Shown here piece after piece: positions 14,181 through 20,606 of a stretch of DNA of 20,606 nt. Position 1 is the first letter of the stretch, and the number at the start of each line of letters is the position of its first letter. The DNA is taken from assembly GCF_938036805.1 (NCBI RefSeq), contig NZ_CALHWC010000180.1, positions 1 to 20,606 of the forward strand. The letters run 5' to 3'. The position numbers and the translations under genes are program-made. The notes beneath the pieces were generated by a model. It made no database searches. It had not been told where the DNA came from and saw nothing but the letters and a program-made list of their open reading frames with translations. The stretch is from an uncultured Streptococcus sp. (GTDB taxonomy: Bacteria; Bacillota; Bacilli; Lactobacillales; Streptococcaceae).

Positions 14181-14324
14181 TACAGAAGCATTAATGACTC
14201 GGTATTCAACTGTTGACATAAAAAATTTGACCTAATTTCTTTGCGAATCTTCATTGTTTTTAGGAGCTAATTTGTAAAACTTTTTTGCTATTTATTTGTA
14301 AACTTCATCAGTTACACTATTCAT
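14181..14324 (-). pseudogene. 5' stump of a tslA-like gene after lipoprotein 3
   Basis: The ATG overlaps the lipoprotein 3 stop (ATGA), just as in the intact pair. Translation reads MNSVTDEVYK, a stop, IAKKFYKLAPKN, further codons, another stop, then VEYRVINAS. This follows the intact lipase (MNITDADYNKIATYVYDIDP ... GRKFRVIDAIG). At least two in-frame stops show decay. It ends at the cre-like site of the next promoter. Confidence 0.82.
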
Positions 14325-14749
14325 TTTCTTCCCTCATAATAAATCACTCTCTCTTTCAGCTCATCTATATTCGAAAATGAAGAAGGAGCCTCTTTTCTTA
14401 CTAAAAATTTTGAACTTTGATGATAACCTAAAGAATAATGATTAATATCATATGTGTCCTGCAGACTAGAATCCACAAGGAGTTTATCGTTAATTTTCAT
14501 ATATGCTACATCAGAAGTTCCAAAACCACCCTTTACTATACTTATAAATTCTATTTTTTTAATATCTTCAAAATTATTGACCAAAAATAACGCAAGAGCC
14601 TCTTCTTGTTTTCTAATTATCTTTTTCTCTTCTGCTGTCAATGTTACTTCCTCCTTCTGTTCTGTTTTTTTCTGCTGGCTACAGGCGCCGAGTGTTCCCA
14701 TCCATAGAAATCCAATAAATACTATCAAAAGCAACTTAGATATTTTCAT
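14321..14749 (-). CDS. Lipoprotein 3, orphan TilA-like immunity paralogue
   Basis: A 142-residue lipoprotein with lipobox LGAC (Cys23). Residues 1-62 equal those of lipoprotein 1 except for FLWMG in place of FLGLG and one Val to Ile change. From about residue 63 onward (IKKIEFISIVKGGFGTSD ... ERVIYYEGRK) the sequences diverge sharply. This mosaic pattern points to recombination between copies that keeps the leader and varies the likely toxin-facing part. AAAGGA lies before the ATG. The start of a dead lipase copy overlaps its stop. Confidence 0.78.
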   Translation of the reverse strand: MKISKLLLIVFIGFLWMGTLGACSQQKKTEQKEEVTLTAEEKKIIRKQEEALALFLVNNFEDIKKIEFISIVKGGFGTSDVAYMKINDKLLVDSSLQDTYDINHYSLGYHQSSKFLVRKEAPSSFSNIDELKERVIYYEGRK

Positions 14750-14881
14750 AAATATTCCTTTCCTTTATAGAGTTCAAAATTCTCAACCATACTAATCTGG
14801 CTATAATGTAGCCAAAAAATCATAAATAAAGCGAGTATTTATATAATTTGCAAAACTTTTCAAGATAGATCGAACTAAATC

Positions 14882-15034
14882 TTACATACTATCATAGAAT
14901 GACTCGGGATTTCGATAGTTTATATCAGTTGGATCTCCAATTTGTATCTACTGTTCACTTTTATATTATTCTGGATAAAATTTATACACATTACGTGCTA
15001 ATTCTTTATAATCTTTTTCAGTAATTTTCGACAT
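14882..15034 (-). pseudogene. 5' stump of a tslA-like gene after lipoprotein 4
   Basis: The ATG at 15034 lies two bases past the lipoprotein 4 stop. It reads MSKITEKDYKELARNVYKFYPE, a stop, YKSEQ, a stop, IQIGDPTDINYRN. This matches the first about 40 residues of the intact lipase (ITDADYNKIATYVY, SVGETINVNGR). The part for FRVIDAIG is shortened, and the end (GATAGTATGTAAGATTTAG) is nearly the same as the end of the stump after lipoprotein 2 (AATAGTATGTAAAATTTAG). The two stumps therefore share a break history. Confidence 0.8.
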
Positions 15035-15035
15035 A

Positions 15036-15452
15036 TTATGTACCTAAATTATATATTACTTCAATTCCTTCAAGTGTCTCAAAATCAGTCAGTTTTTCCT
15101 TTTTCATTAAAGTCTTCTCACCTTTTTTATAGGCTAAACTATAACCATTATCATAATTGTCATCTAAAAACGAACTAATACTAATATTATCATTCACTTT
15201 TAGAAAAACACTTCTAGACTGGGCAAATTCTTTTCTAGAGACATCTGTGAACTCAATTTTATTAATCCCTTCATAGTTATTCACTAAAAACAAAGCTAGA
15301 TTTTTTTCTTGTTTTTGAACTTCTTTTTTCTCTTCTGCTGTCAATGTAACTTTCTCTTTCTGTCCTATTTTTTTCTGCTGACTACAGGCACTGAGTGTTC
15401 CTATCCCTAGAAACCCAATAAATACTATCAAAAGTAACTTAGATATTTTCAT
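15036..15452 (-). CDS. Lipoprotein 4, orphan TilA-like immunity paralogue
   Basis: A 138-residue lipoprotein with signal peptide and lipobox LSAC (Cys23), the leader as in the other copies. The mature part (LALFLVNNYEGINKIEF, VFLKVNDNISISSF, EGIEVIYNLGT) is the most divergent of copies 1, 3 and 4 and lacks the KGGFG turn, having RKEFAQSR there. AAGGAGTATTT precedes the ATG. Only 85 bp separate it from lipoprotein 5 and no clear promoter is seen, so the two may be cotranscribed. Confidence 0.77.
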   Translation of the reverse strand: MKISKLLLIVFIGFLGIGTLSACSQQKKIGQKEKVTLTAEEKKEVQKQEKNLALFLVNNYEGINKIEFTDVSRKEFAQSRSVFLKVNDNISISSFLDDNYDNGYSLAYKKGEKTLMKKEKLTDFETLEGIEVIYNLGT

Positions 15453-15470
15453 AAATACTCCTTCCTTTAT

Positions 15471-15496
15471 GCAGCGTCATCAATAACTTGAAATTG
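15471..15496 (-). pseudogene. Tiny tslA relic between lipoproteins 5 and 4
   Basis: One frame reads QFQVIDDAA then a stop, matching KFRVIDAIG of the intact lipase (about residues 40-48). The lipase start region that should join it to lipoprotein 5 is deleted. It is short, so it is convincing only because the other four stumps occupy the same place in their modules. Confidence 0.55.
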
Positions 15497-15537
15497 ACGA
15501 TTTCATAACTCAATTATATTATCTTTCTATAATCAAT

Positions 15538-15954
15538 TTACTTTTCCTCATAATATATCACTTCAATCCCATCAAGACTGGTTAATTCTGTAGAATTTTT
15601 CTTTTTTATTAAATGAAAATCACTCGGATCATAATCAACAGAATATCTTTCACTATCATCGTTAAATATAATTGGTTTTATATAACTATCATCATTGACA
15701 ATAACACTTATTGAATCTGCTAGCCCTAATCCTCCCCTGTGAAATTTATCAAACTTAATCTTTTTCACATCCTCGTAATGATTCACCAAATACAAAGCTA
15801 TTTTCTCTTCCTCTTTACGAAGTTCCTTTTTTTCTTCTTTTGTCATAGTAACTTTCTCTTTCTGTCCTGTTTTTTTCTGCTGACTACAGGCACTGAGTGT
15901 TCCTATCCCTACAAACCCAATAAATACTATCAAAAGTAACTTAGATATTTTCAT
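15538..15954 (-). CDS. Lipoprotein 5, orphan TilA-like immunity paralogue
   Basis: A 138-residue lipoprotein with lipobox LSAC (Cys23). The mature region (KIALYLVNHYEDVKKIKF, HRGGLGLAD, STELTSLDGIEVIYYEEK) groups with copies 2 and 6. AAAAGGAGTATTT precedes the ATG. Promoter candidates upstream (TGC-TATAGG near 16009) are weak. No intact toxin follows; only a tiny lipase relic is left. Confidence 0.77.
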   Translation of the reverse strand: MKISKLLLIVFIGFVGIGTLSACSQQKKTGQKEKVTMTKEEKKELRKEEEKIALYLVNHYEDVKKIKFDKFHRGGLGLADSISVIVNDDSYIKPIIFNDDSERYSVDYDPSDFHLIKKKNSTELTSLDGIEVIYYEEK

Positions 15955-16032
15955 AAATACTCCTTTTCTTTATAAATCTCAAAATCTTCAACTATACTAC
16001 CTATAGCATATTTTAATAAAAACAATCATATA

Positions 16033-16116
16033 TCAAGCAAATTTGTTCGTTCTTTGGTTCAAGTTGTAAGCCTCTTTTGCTAATTTATTATGATTTTTAT
16101 CTGAAATGGAGATCAC
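16033..16116 (-). pseudogene. 5' stump of a tslA-like gene after lipoprotein 6
   Basis: A GTG start overlaps the lipoprotein 6 stop (GTGA). It reads ISDKNHNKLAKEAYNLNQ, matching ITDADYNKIATYVYDIDP of the intact lipase, then reaches TGA. Only about 27 codons remain, yet the coupling overlap and an AAAGG site in front are kept. Confidence 0.75.
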
Positions 16117-16535
16117 CTTTCTATCTCCTCATAATATTTAATCTCAATATTTTTTAGATTATCTAATTGAGTTGGCGGATTCTTTTCATTCAGATGAAAG
16201 TTCTCAGGATTATAGCTAATAATATACTCGCCACTTGGATCTCCTAAAGTAATTGGTTTTATATAATTATTTGAATTTATCTTAACAGATATAGAATCCC
16301 CCGTCCCAAAACCACCTTTATAAAAATTTACAAATTCTATTTTTTTCACATCTTCATAATGATTCACCAAATACAAAGCAATTTGCTCTTCTTCTTTATG
16401 AAGTCTCTTTTTATCTTCTGCTGTCATTATGAAATCAAACTTCTTTTCTGCTGTTTTGGACTGGCTACAGGCAGTGATACTTCCTAAACATATAAATGCT
16501 ATAAAAAATATTAAAAGTGATTTATATATTTTCAT
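16113..16535 (-). CDS. Lipoprotein 6, orphan TilA-like immunity paralogue
   Basis: A 140-residue lipoprotein, the first of the array in transcription order and the most diverged in its leader (FFIAFICLGSITAC; lipobox ITAC, Cys23). The mature part (QIALYLVNHYEDVKKIEF, YKGGFGTGD, PTQLDNLKNIEIKYYEE) is close to copies 2 and 5. The leader differs while the mature part is similar, the opposite of the copy 1 and 3 relation. A stump of the lipase gene overlaps its stop codon. Confidence 0.77.
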   Translation of the reverse strand: MKIYKSLLIFFIAFICLGSITACSQSKTAEKKFDFIMTAEDKKRLHKEEEQIALYLVNHYEDVKKIEFVNFYKGGFGTGDSISVKINSNNYIKPITLGDPSGEYIISYNPENFHLNEKNPPTQLDNLKNIEIKYYEEIER

Positions 16536-16577
16536 GATAATTTCCTTTCTTGACTAAAAGAGTACCATACTAACATA

Positions 16578-16626
16578 AGTATAGCATAATCTAATAAAGA
16601 AGGCATATTCTTTGAAAGCGTTCTAG
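16578..16626 (-). promoter_or_regulatory. Promoter and cre-like site of lipoprotein 6
   Basis: Minus strand: TGC-extended TATACT (16578-16583). The cre-like TGAAAGCGTTCTAG (plus, 16613-16626) matches 12 of 14 consensus positions and lies upstream of the -35 region. This is the first promoter of the array, after the srtA terminator. Confidence 0.5.
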
Positions 16627-16662
16627 TATCTGTTCGTATATCATTTTAGTTTTATCAAACAA

Positions 16663-16692
16663 AAAACGAAGTAACAAAAGTTACTTCGTTTT
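16663..16692 (-). terminator. Terminator of srtA
   Basis: AAAACGAAGTAAC (16663-16675), a 4-base loop and GTTACTTCGTTTT (16680-16692) form a perfect 13-bp stem. On the minus strand the hairpin is followed by TTTTTTGTTTG-type bases, so it ends the gyrA-srtA transcript and insulates the toxin island. Confidence 0.88.
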
Positions 16693-16705
16693 ACAATATT
16701 TCTTA

Positions 16706-17446
16706 TTATAGCTGCATTTGATTATAAGATCGACTGAAAGCATCTAAAATATCTTTTGGTGCCTTGTCATAGTCAATCGTACTTTCCAGCGTTCCTTTAA
16801 CAATGGTTCGACTGGTTGCTGCCGCATCTTCACATGTGACTAAAGTGATCTCAGCAACTCCCTCTGTGTCATTGATGACATCCACGCGCTCTGGTGCGAC
16901 ACTTTCTATACTAGAAATCGTATAAGTATAGATCTTATCCTTATCTGTGATATAGATTTTCATCCCTATTTTGGCGCGATCTAGCGGTGAAAAGAGCATG
17001 TCACTGGCTCCAGTAATTCCAAAGACGTGGTGGCTGGCTAAGGCATAGTTTCCTTGTCCCATTTGTTGATCTTCTTTCATAGTGCCAGCACCATAGTAAA
17101 GGCCAACATTATCCAAACCTTTGAAAATTGGCAGATTCATCGAAACTTCAGGAATTGAAATGCCACCGATAACTGGTAATTTTTGGGCCTGCCACTGAGC
17201 ATTGATGACCGCTTCTGTCGAAAGAGATTGGACTTCGCTAAACTCAAAACTCGACTCGACTGCCTTATTTTGCTTGATTTCTTCCTTGGAAACCTTGCTA
17301 ACCTGGTATTGATTTGTGTGCCAAACCATGATCATATTTCGGATAGAAGAATTGAAAATCAGCGCTAAGGCAACCAGAAATAAAAGGAAAACCGCACAGT
17401 TAATGATGAAATTTCTGAGCTTGAATTTCTTCTTAGATTTTTTCAC
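16706..17446 (-). CDS. srtA: Class A sortase
   Basis: SrtA cleaves LPXTG surface proteins and joins them to cell-wall precursors. Numbered from the GTG at 17446 (246 residues): a basic start KKSKKKFKLR, one membrane anchor (about 15-33) and the extracellular beta-barrel. Catalytic residues are the His of ASHHVFG (139 or 140), Cys205 in TLVTCEDAA and Arg213 in SRTIVKG. The ATG at 17452 touches the GAGGAGG site with no spacing, whereas the GTG six bases on has normal spacing; the GTG is therefore preferred and the difference is only two residues. The gene starts a few bases past gyrA, a conserved streptococcal pair, so the two share a transcript. Confidence 0.95.
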   Translation of the reverse strand: MKKSKKKFKLRNFIINCAVFLLFLVALALIFNSSIRNMIMVWHTNQYQVSKVSKEEIKQNKAVESSFEFSEVQSLSTEAVINAQWQAQKLPVIGGISIPEVSMNLPIFKGLDNVGLYYGAGTMKEDQQMGQGNYALASHHVFGITGASDMLFSPLDRAKIGMKIYITDKDKIYTYTISSIESVAPERVDVINDTEGVAEITLVTCEDAAATSRTIVKGTLESTIDYDKAPKDILDAFSRSYNQMQL

Positions 17447-17459
17447 ATTCATCCTCCTC

Positions 17460-19910
17460 TTATTCTACTTCTTCCTCATCGTCTTTTTCATCAGGCGCAA
17501 CCGTTGTAAAGGTAACAATCTGAGCATTTTGGTCCAGACGCATGACCTTCACTCCCAAGGTCGAACGACCGGTCTGAGAAATATTGGCCACACTGGTCCG
17601 AATGATGACGCCTGTATTAGTGATGATCATCAAATCTTCCTCGCCAGTAACGGTCATCAGACCAGCAAGAGGTCCATTTTTATCTGTGATATTGGCTGTT
17701 TTAATCCCTTTACCACCACGGCCCTTGGTTGGATACTCGCTAGCAAGAGTACGCTTACCATAGCCTTTTTCTGTGATGACAAGCACTTCGTCACCCTCAG
17801 TAATCACACCTGCTCCAACGACTTGGTCGCCGTCACGCAGATTGACCCCACGAACACCAGTCGCACTACGGCTCATGCTCCGAACAGCTGTCTCATTGAA
17901 ACGGACTGAATAACCAAACTTAGTACCAATGATAACATCTGCAGCACCATCCGTCAGAAAGACATTGATAAGCTCGTCTTCATCTTTCAAATTCAAGGCC
18001 TTGAGACCGTTCTGACGGATATTAGCAAATTCTGTCACGCTGGTTCGTTTAACCACACCTAGACGGGTCGTAAAGAAGAGATAGGAATGATCGCTACTGT
18101 CTTGCTGGACATTAATAATGGTCTGAATGGTCTCTCCTTCATCCAGTTTCAAGAGATTGACCACTGGCAAGCCCTTAGCTGTACGGCCATACTCAGGGAT
18201 TTCATATCCTTTGAGACGATAAACTCGGCCTTTGTTAGTAAAGAAGAGCAGTCTATCGTGGGTACTTGTTGAAACCAGCTCTTTGACGAAGTCATCATCT
18301 TTGACACCAGTTCCTTGAACGCCGCGGCCTCCGCGTTTCTGAGCAGTGAATTCAGCCTGATTCAGACGTTTGATATAGCCTTTATTAGACAGGGTAATCA
18401 AAACATCTGCTTCCTCAATCAAATCTTCATCTTCAATAGAAAGGACTTCTCCCACCATCAGCTCAGTTCGGCGGTCATCCGCAAATTTACGTTTGACCTC
18501 ATCTAGCTCTTCCTTGATAATTGCGACAACGCGCTCTGGCTTAGCCAAAATATCAGCCAAGTCCGCAATCAAAGCAATCAGTTCGTCGTATTCTGACTGA
18601 ATCTTATCACGTTCCAAACCAGTCAGACGGCGCAGACGCATATCAAGGATAGCCTGGCTCTGGCGCTCAGAAAGTTCAAACTTAGCCATCAATTCAGCTT
18701 GGGCTTCTGCGTCCGTCTCGCTATTACGGATAATGCGAATCACTTCATCAATGTGATCCAGCGCAATCAGCAAACCAGCCAAGATGTGCGCTCGAGCTTC
18801 CGCCTTTTCTTTATCGAAAGCCGTCCGTCGAGTCACTACTTCTTTTTGGTGCTCAATGTAGGCCAACAAAATCTCACGTAGAGATAGAATCTTCGGCACG
18901 CCATTTTGAATAGCCAGCATATTGAAGCTGAAATTGGTCTGCATCTGAGTCAGCTTGAAAAGATTATTTAGAATGACATGTGCAGAGGCATCTCGACGAA
19001 CCTCGATGACAAAACGAACTCCTTCACGGTTGGACTCATCACGAACAGCTGTGATACCGTCAATGCGCTTTTCCTGCACCAAACGAACAATATGCTCATG
19101 GACCTTAGTCTTATTCACCATATAAGGAAACTCGGTTACGACAATTCGCTCACGGCCATTTTTCATCTCTTCAATTTCAGTGCGAGAACGAAGAACAATC
19201 GAACCCTTCCCCGTTTCATAAGCACGGTGAATACCAGACTTACCCATCACCAGTGCTCCTGTCGGGAAATCTGGTCCAGGCAGGACTTCCATGATATCCC
19301 GAGTCGTTGCTTCTGGATTGTCCATGACAAGCTTAACGGCATCAATAGACTCACCAAGATTATGAGGTGGGATATTAGTCGCCATCCCAACTGCAATCCC
19401 TGTCGCTCCATTTACGAGCAAGTTAGGGAAGCGAGCAGGAAGAACCATAGGCTCTCTCTCGCTGGCATCATAGTTGTCGATATAATCAACAGTGTTTTTG
19501 TTGATATCACGAAGCATTTCCAGAGCAATTTTGCTCATACGTGCTTCTGTATAACGCTGGGCAGCGGCCCCGTCTCCGTCCATCGAACCGAAGTTTCCAT
19601 GGCCGTCTACCAGCATGTAGCGATAGCTCCACCATTGTGCCATCCGCACCATTGCTTCATAAATAGAGGAGTCACCATGCGGGTGGTATTTACCCATGAC
19701 ATCCCCTGTGATACGAGCTGATTTCTTGTGAGGCTTATCAGGCGTAACGCCTAGCTCATTCATGCCATAAAGAATCCGGCGATGAACCGGCTTAAGACCA
19801 TCGCGAACATCTGGAAGAGCCCGAGCCACGATAACACTCATTGCATAATCGATGAAACTGGTCTTCATTTCGCTGGTCAAATTGACATTTACTAAGTTTC
19901 TATCTTGCAT
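17460..19910 (-). CDS. gyrA: DNA gyrase subunit A
   Basis: GyrA is the DNA cutting and rejoining subunit of gyrase, which with GyrB adds negative supercoils using ATP. The 816-residue product has the breakage-reunion domain with the active Tyr120 in AAAQRYTEARM, and the quinolone-determining region KYHPHGDSSIYEAMVRM with Ser81 and Glu85, both in the form seen in susceptible streptococci. The GyrA box is QKRGGRG (524-530), which wraps DNA on the C-terminal beta-pinwheel and separates it from ParC. The protein ends in an acidic tail (EKDDEEEVE). GAGG lies about 10 nt before the ATG. Confidence 0.97.
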   Translation of the reverse strand: MQDRNLVNVNLTSEMKTSFIDYAMSVIVARALPDVRDGLKPVHRRILYGMNELGVTPDKPHKKSARITGDVMGKYHPHGDSSIYEAMVRMAQWWSYRYMLVDGHGNFGSMDGDGAAAQRYTEARMSKIALEMLRDINKNTVDYIDNYDASEREPMVLPARFPNLLVNGATGIAVGMATNIPPHNLGESIDAVKLVMDNPEATTRDIMEVLPGPDFPTGALVMGKSGIHRAYETGKGSIVLRSRTEIEEMKNGRERIVVTEFPYMVNKTKVHEHIVRLVQEKRIDGITAVRDESNREGVRFVIEVRRDASAHVILNNLFKLTQMQTNFSFNMLAIQNGVPKILSLREILLAYIEHQKEVVTRRTAFDKEKAEARAHILAGLLIALDHIDEVIRIIRNSETDAEAQAELMAKFELSERQSQAILDMRLRRLTGLERDKIQSEYDELIALIADLADILAKPERVVAIIKEELDEVKRKFADDRRTELMVGEVLSIEDEDLIEEADVLITLSNKGYIKRLNQAEFTAQKRGGRGVQGTGVKDDDFVKELVSTSTHDRLLFFTNKGRVYRLKGYEIPEYGRTAKGLPVVNLLKLDEGETIQTIINVQQDSSDHSYLFFTTRLGVVKRTSVTEFANIRQNGLKALNLKDEDELINVFLTDGAADVIIGTKFGYSVRFNETAVRSMSRSATGVRGVNLRDGDQVVGAGVITEGDEVLVITEKGYGKRTLASEYPTKGRGGKGIKTANITDKNGPLAGLMTVTGEEDLMIITNTGVIIRTSVANISQTGRSTLGVKVMRLDQNAQIVTFTTVAPDEKDDEEEVE

Positions 19911-19947
19911 TAAAAAATGCCTCGTTTCAATATTAAATCACTATCTC

Positions 19948-19976
19948 ATTATACCACATTTTAGCTATATTTTCAG
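19948..19976 (-). promoter_or_regulatory. gyrA promoter
   Basis: Minus strand: CTGAAA (19971-19976), 17 bp, TATAAT (19948-19953) with a TGG extension (TGGTATAAT). It lies 38 bp before the gyrA start. Confidence 0.7.
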
Positions 19977-19992
19977 TATTTAAAACCGAATA

Positions 19993-20006
19993 TAAAAACG
20001 TTTACA
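19993..20006 (+). promoter_or_regulatory. cre-like CcpA site between gyrA and ldh
   Basis: TAAAAACGTTTACA matches the CcpA consensus TGWAANCGNTNWCA at all fixed positions but the second (A for G). It is about 35 bp upstream of the ldh -35 box, a place from which CcpA commonly activates glycolytic genes. Confidence 0.6.
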
Positions 20007-20029
20007 TAGCTTTTTAGGGGTCAAAATCC

Positions 20030-20069
20030 CACGGTGAGCCGTGACAAACTGTATCAAAAGTGGTAGAAT
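20030..20069 (+). promoter_or_regulatory. ldh promoter with inverted repeat over the -35
   Basis: GTGACA (20041-20046), 17 bp, TAGAAT (20064-20069) with a TGG extension. An inverted repeat CACGG-TGAG-CCGTG (20030-20043) overlaps the -35 and could be an operator or simply a hairpin. In the leader, GGGG-AAAA-CCCC (20080-20091) forms a small hairpin just before the AAGGAG ribosome site. Confidence 0.65.
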
Positions 20070-20116
20070 GTAATTGTATGGGGAAAACCCCAAAAATAAT
20101 AAGGAGATGTTTAGAA

Positions 20117-20606
20117 ATGACTGCTACTAAACAACATAAAAAAGTCATCCTTGTTGGTGACGGTGCCGTAGGTTCATCTTACGCTTTCGCGCTTGTTAAC
20201 CAAGGAATTGCACAAGAGCTTGGAATTATCGAAATTCCACAATTACACGAAAAAGCTGTTGGTGATGCGCTTGACCTTAGCCACGCCCTTGCCTTCACTT
20301 CACCTAAAAAGATCTACGCAGCTCAATACTCTGACTGTGCAGACGCTGACCTTGTTGTTATCACTGCGGGTGCACCTCAAAAACCAGGTGAAACTCGTCT
20401 TGACCTCGTGGGTAAAAACCTTGCCATCAACAAATCAATCGTAACACAAGTTGTTGAATCAGGTTTCGATGGTATCTTCCTTGTTGCTGCTAACCCAGTT
20501 GACGTTTTGACTTATTCAACTTGGAAATTCTCAGGCTTCCCTAAAGAACGCGTTATCGGTTCAGGTACTTCACTTGACTCAGCTCGTTTCCGTCAAGCAC
20601 TTGCTG
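20117..20606 (+). CDS. ldh: L-lactate dehydrogenase, 5' part
   Basis: Ldh reduces pyruvate to L-lactate with NADH, the main NAD-regenerating step in streptococcal fermentation; the bacterial enzyme is usually activated by fructose 1,6-bisphosphate. The first 163 residues are present and the gene runs off the window. Seen are the NAD-binding VGDGAVGSS (13-21), the active-site loop GAPQKPGETRLDL (85-97), ANPVDVLT (125-132) and GSGTSLDSARFR (148-159). AAGGAG is about 10 nt before the ATG. Codon use (GTT, CTT, GCT, AAC) looks like that of a highly expressed gene, unlike the toxin island. Confidence 0.96.
   Translation, partial: MTATKQHKKVILVGDGAVGSSYAFALVNQGIAQELGIIEIPQLHEKAVGDALDLSHALAFTSPKKIYAAQYSDCADADLVVITAGAPQKPGETRLDLVGKNLAINKSIVTQVVESGFDGIFLVAANPVDVLTYSTWKFSGFPKERVIGSGTSLDSARFRQALA

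Larger units (their letters stand above)
12922..16535 (-). repeat. Tandem array of six lipoprotein-lipase modules
   Basis: Six units in the same direction each consist of a leader with TTAGTATRGTTGA-like bases and an AAAGGAG site, a lipoprotein gene with a near-constant signal-peptide segment, and a lipase gene start. Unit spacing is about 0.5-0.75 kb. Only the unit at the low-coordinate end keeps a full lipase gene; five keep stumps. The region is visibly richer in A+T than the flanking core genes. Confidence 0.8.

Noticed and set aside
12922..16535. CRISPR-like or intergenic repeat array
   Set aside because: The repeated blocks are the 5' ends of coding genes about 0.5-0.75 kb apart, not short repeats with unique spacers.
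12922..16535. Staphylococcal tandem lipoprotein (Lpl, DUF576) cluster
   Set aside because: The proteins here are about 140 residues, while those are about 260, and each is tied to a lipase start, which points to toxin immunity.
17316..17909. Open frame of 197 codons opposite the srtA-gyrA junction
   Set aside because: It spans two real genes on the other strand and has no recognisable protein features.
19650..19675. Quinolone-resistance change in gyrA
   Set aside because: Ser81 and Glu85 are both the usual susceptible-type residues.
18978..19721. Long open frame (247 codons) on the plus strand opposite gyrA
   Set aside because: It is the antisense shadow of the highly conserved gyrA coding region, with no family features or fitting ribosome site.
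20193..20444. Open frame of 83 codons inside ldh
   Set aside because: It is an out-of-frame shadow of the clear ldh coding sequence.

Overview
The window comes from a streptococcal chromosome, most likely the sanguinis/mitis group. The evidence is the gyrA-srtA pair, a divergent L-lactate dehydrogenase gene, the relQ-nadK-rluD-pta operon, the CYTH-prs2-cysteine desulfurase run, rex followed by a class I amidotransferase, a MutY without its iron-sulfur cysteines, and AGGAGG-type ribosome sites. The species is an inference from remembered protein families, not from a search.

Left part (1-10665) is mostly housekeeping. A four-helix membrane protein of unknown role and mutY lie on the minus strand. 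They are followed by the minus-strand operon relQ-nadK-rluD-pta (alarmone synthesis, NADP supply, rRNA modification, acetyl phosphate), which ends in a bidirectional hairpin lying over the 5' end of mutY's reading frame. Divergent from relQ, with an overlapping -10 region, is the plus-strand group CYTH protein, a second PRPP synthetase with altered active-site loops, a NifS-like cysteine desulfurase and a DUF1831 protein, closed by a strong terminator. Next come rex (NADH/NAD+ sensor; a Rex half-site sits in its own promoter spacer) and a peptidase C26-type amidotransferase, whose stop codon overlaps that of convergent radC.

Middle part (10700-16660) is an AT-rich accessory island, all on the minus strand, and is the main discovery of the window. 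Its promoter-distal end holds an intact four-gene operon: a lipoprotein, a 466-residue GHSLG lipase with a helical C-terminus and no LXG domain at its N-terminus, and two small helical proteins. This matches the layout of the reverse-domain type VII secretion lipase toxin TslA with partners TlaA1/TlaA2 and lipoprotein immunity TilA, described in Staphylococcus aureus. Upstream are five more lipoprotein genes of the same family. Each is followed by a decayed 5' stump of the lipase gene; in three the stump's start codon still overlaps or directly follows the lipoprotein stop, and in one it lies two bases beyond it. The island therefore looks like a tandem array of toxin-immunity modules in which five toxins were lost and their immunity genes kept. 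Several modules carry extended -10 promoters with cre-like (CcpA) sites beside or over the -35 region. The secretion machine itself is not in the window.

Right part (16663-20606) returns to the core: srtA and gyrA (minus, SrtA terminator at 16663-16692), then a divergent control region and the 5' part of ldh (plus), which runs off the end. The ldh control region has a cre-like site, a short inverted repeat over the -35 box and an extended -10.
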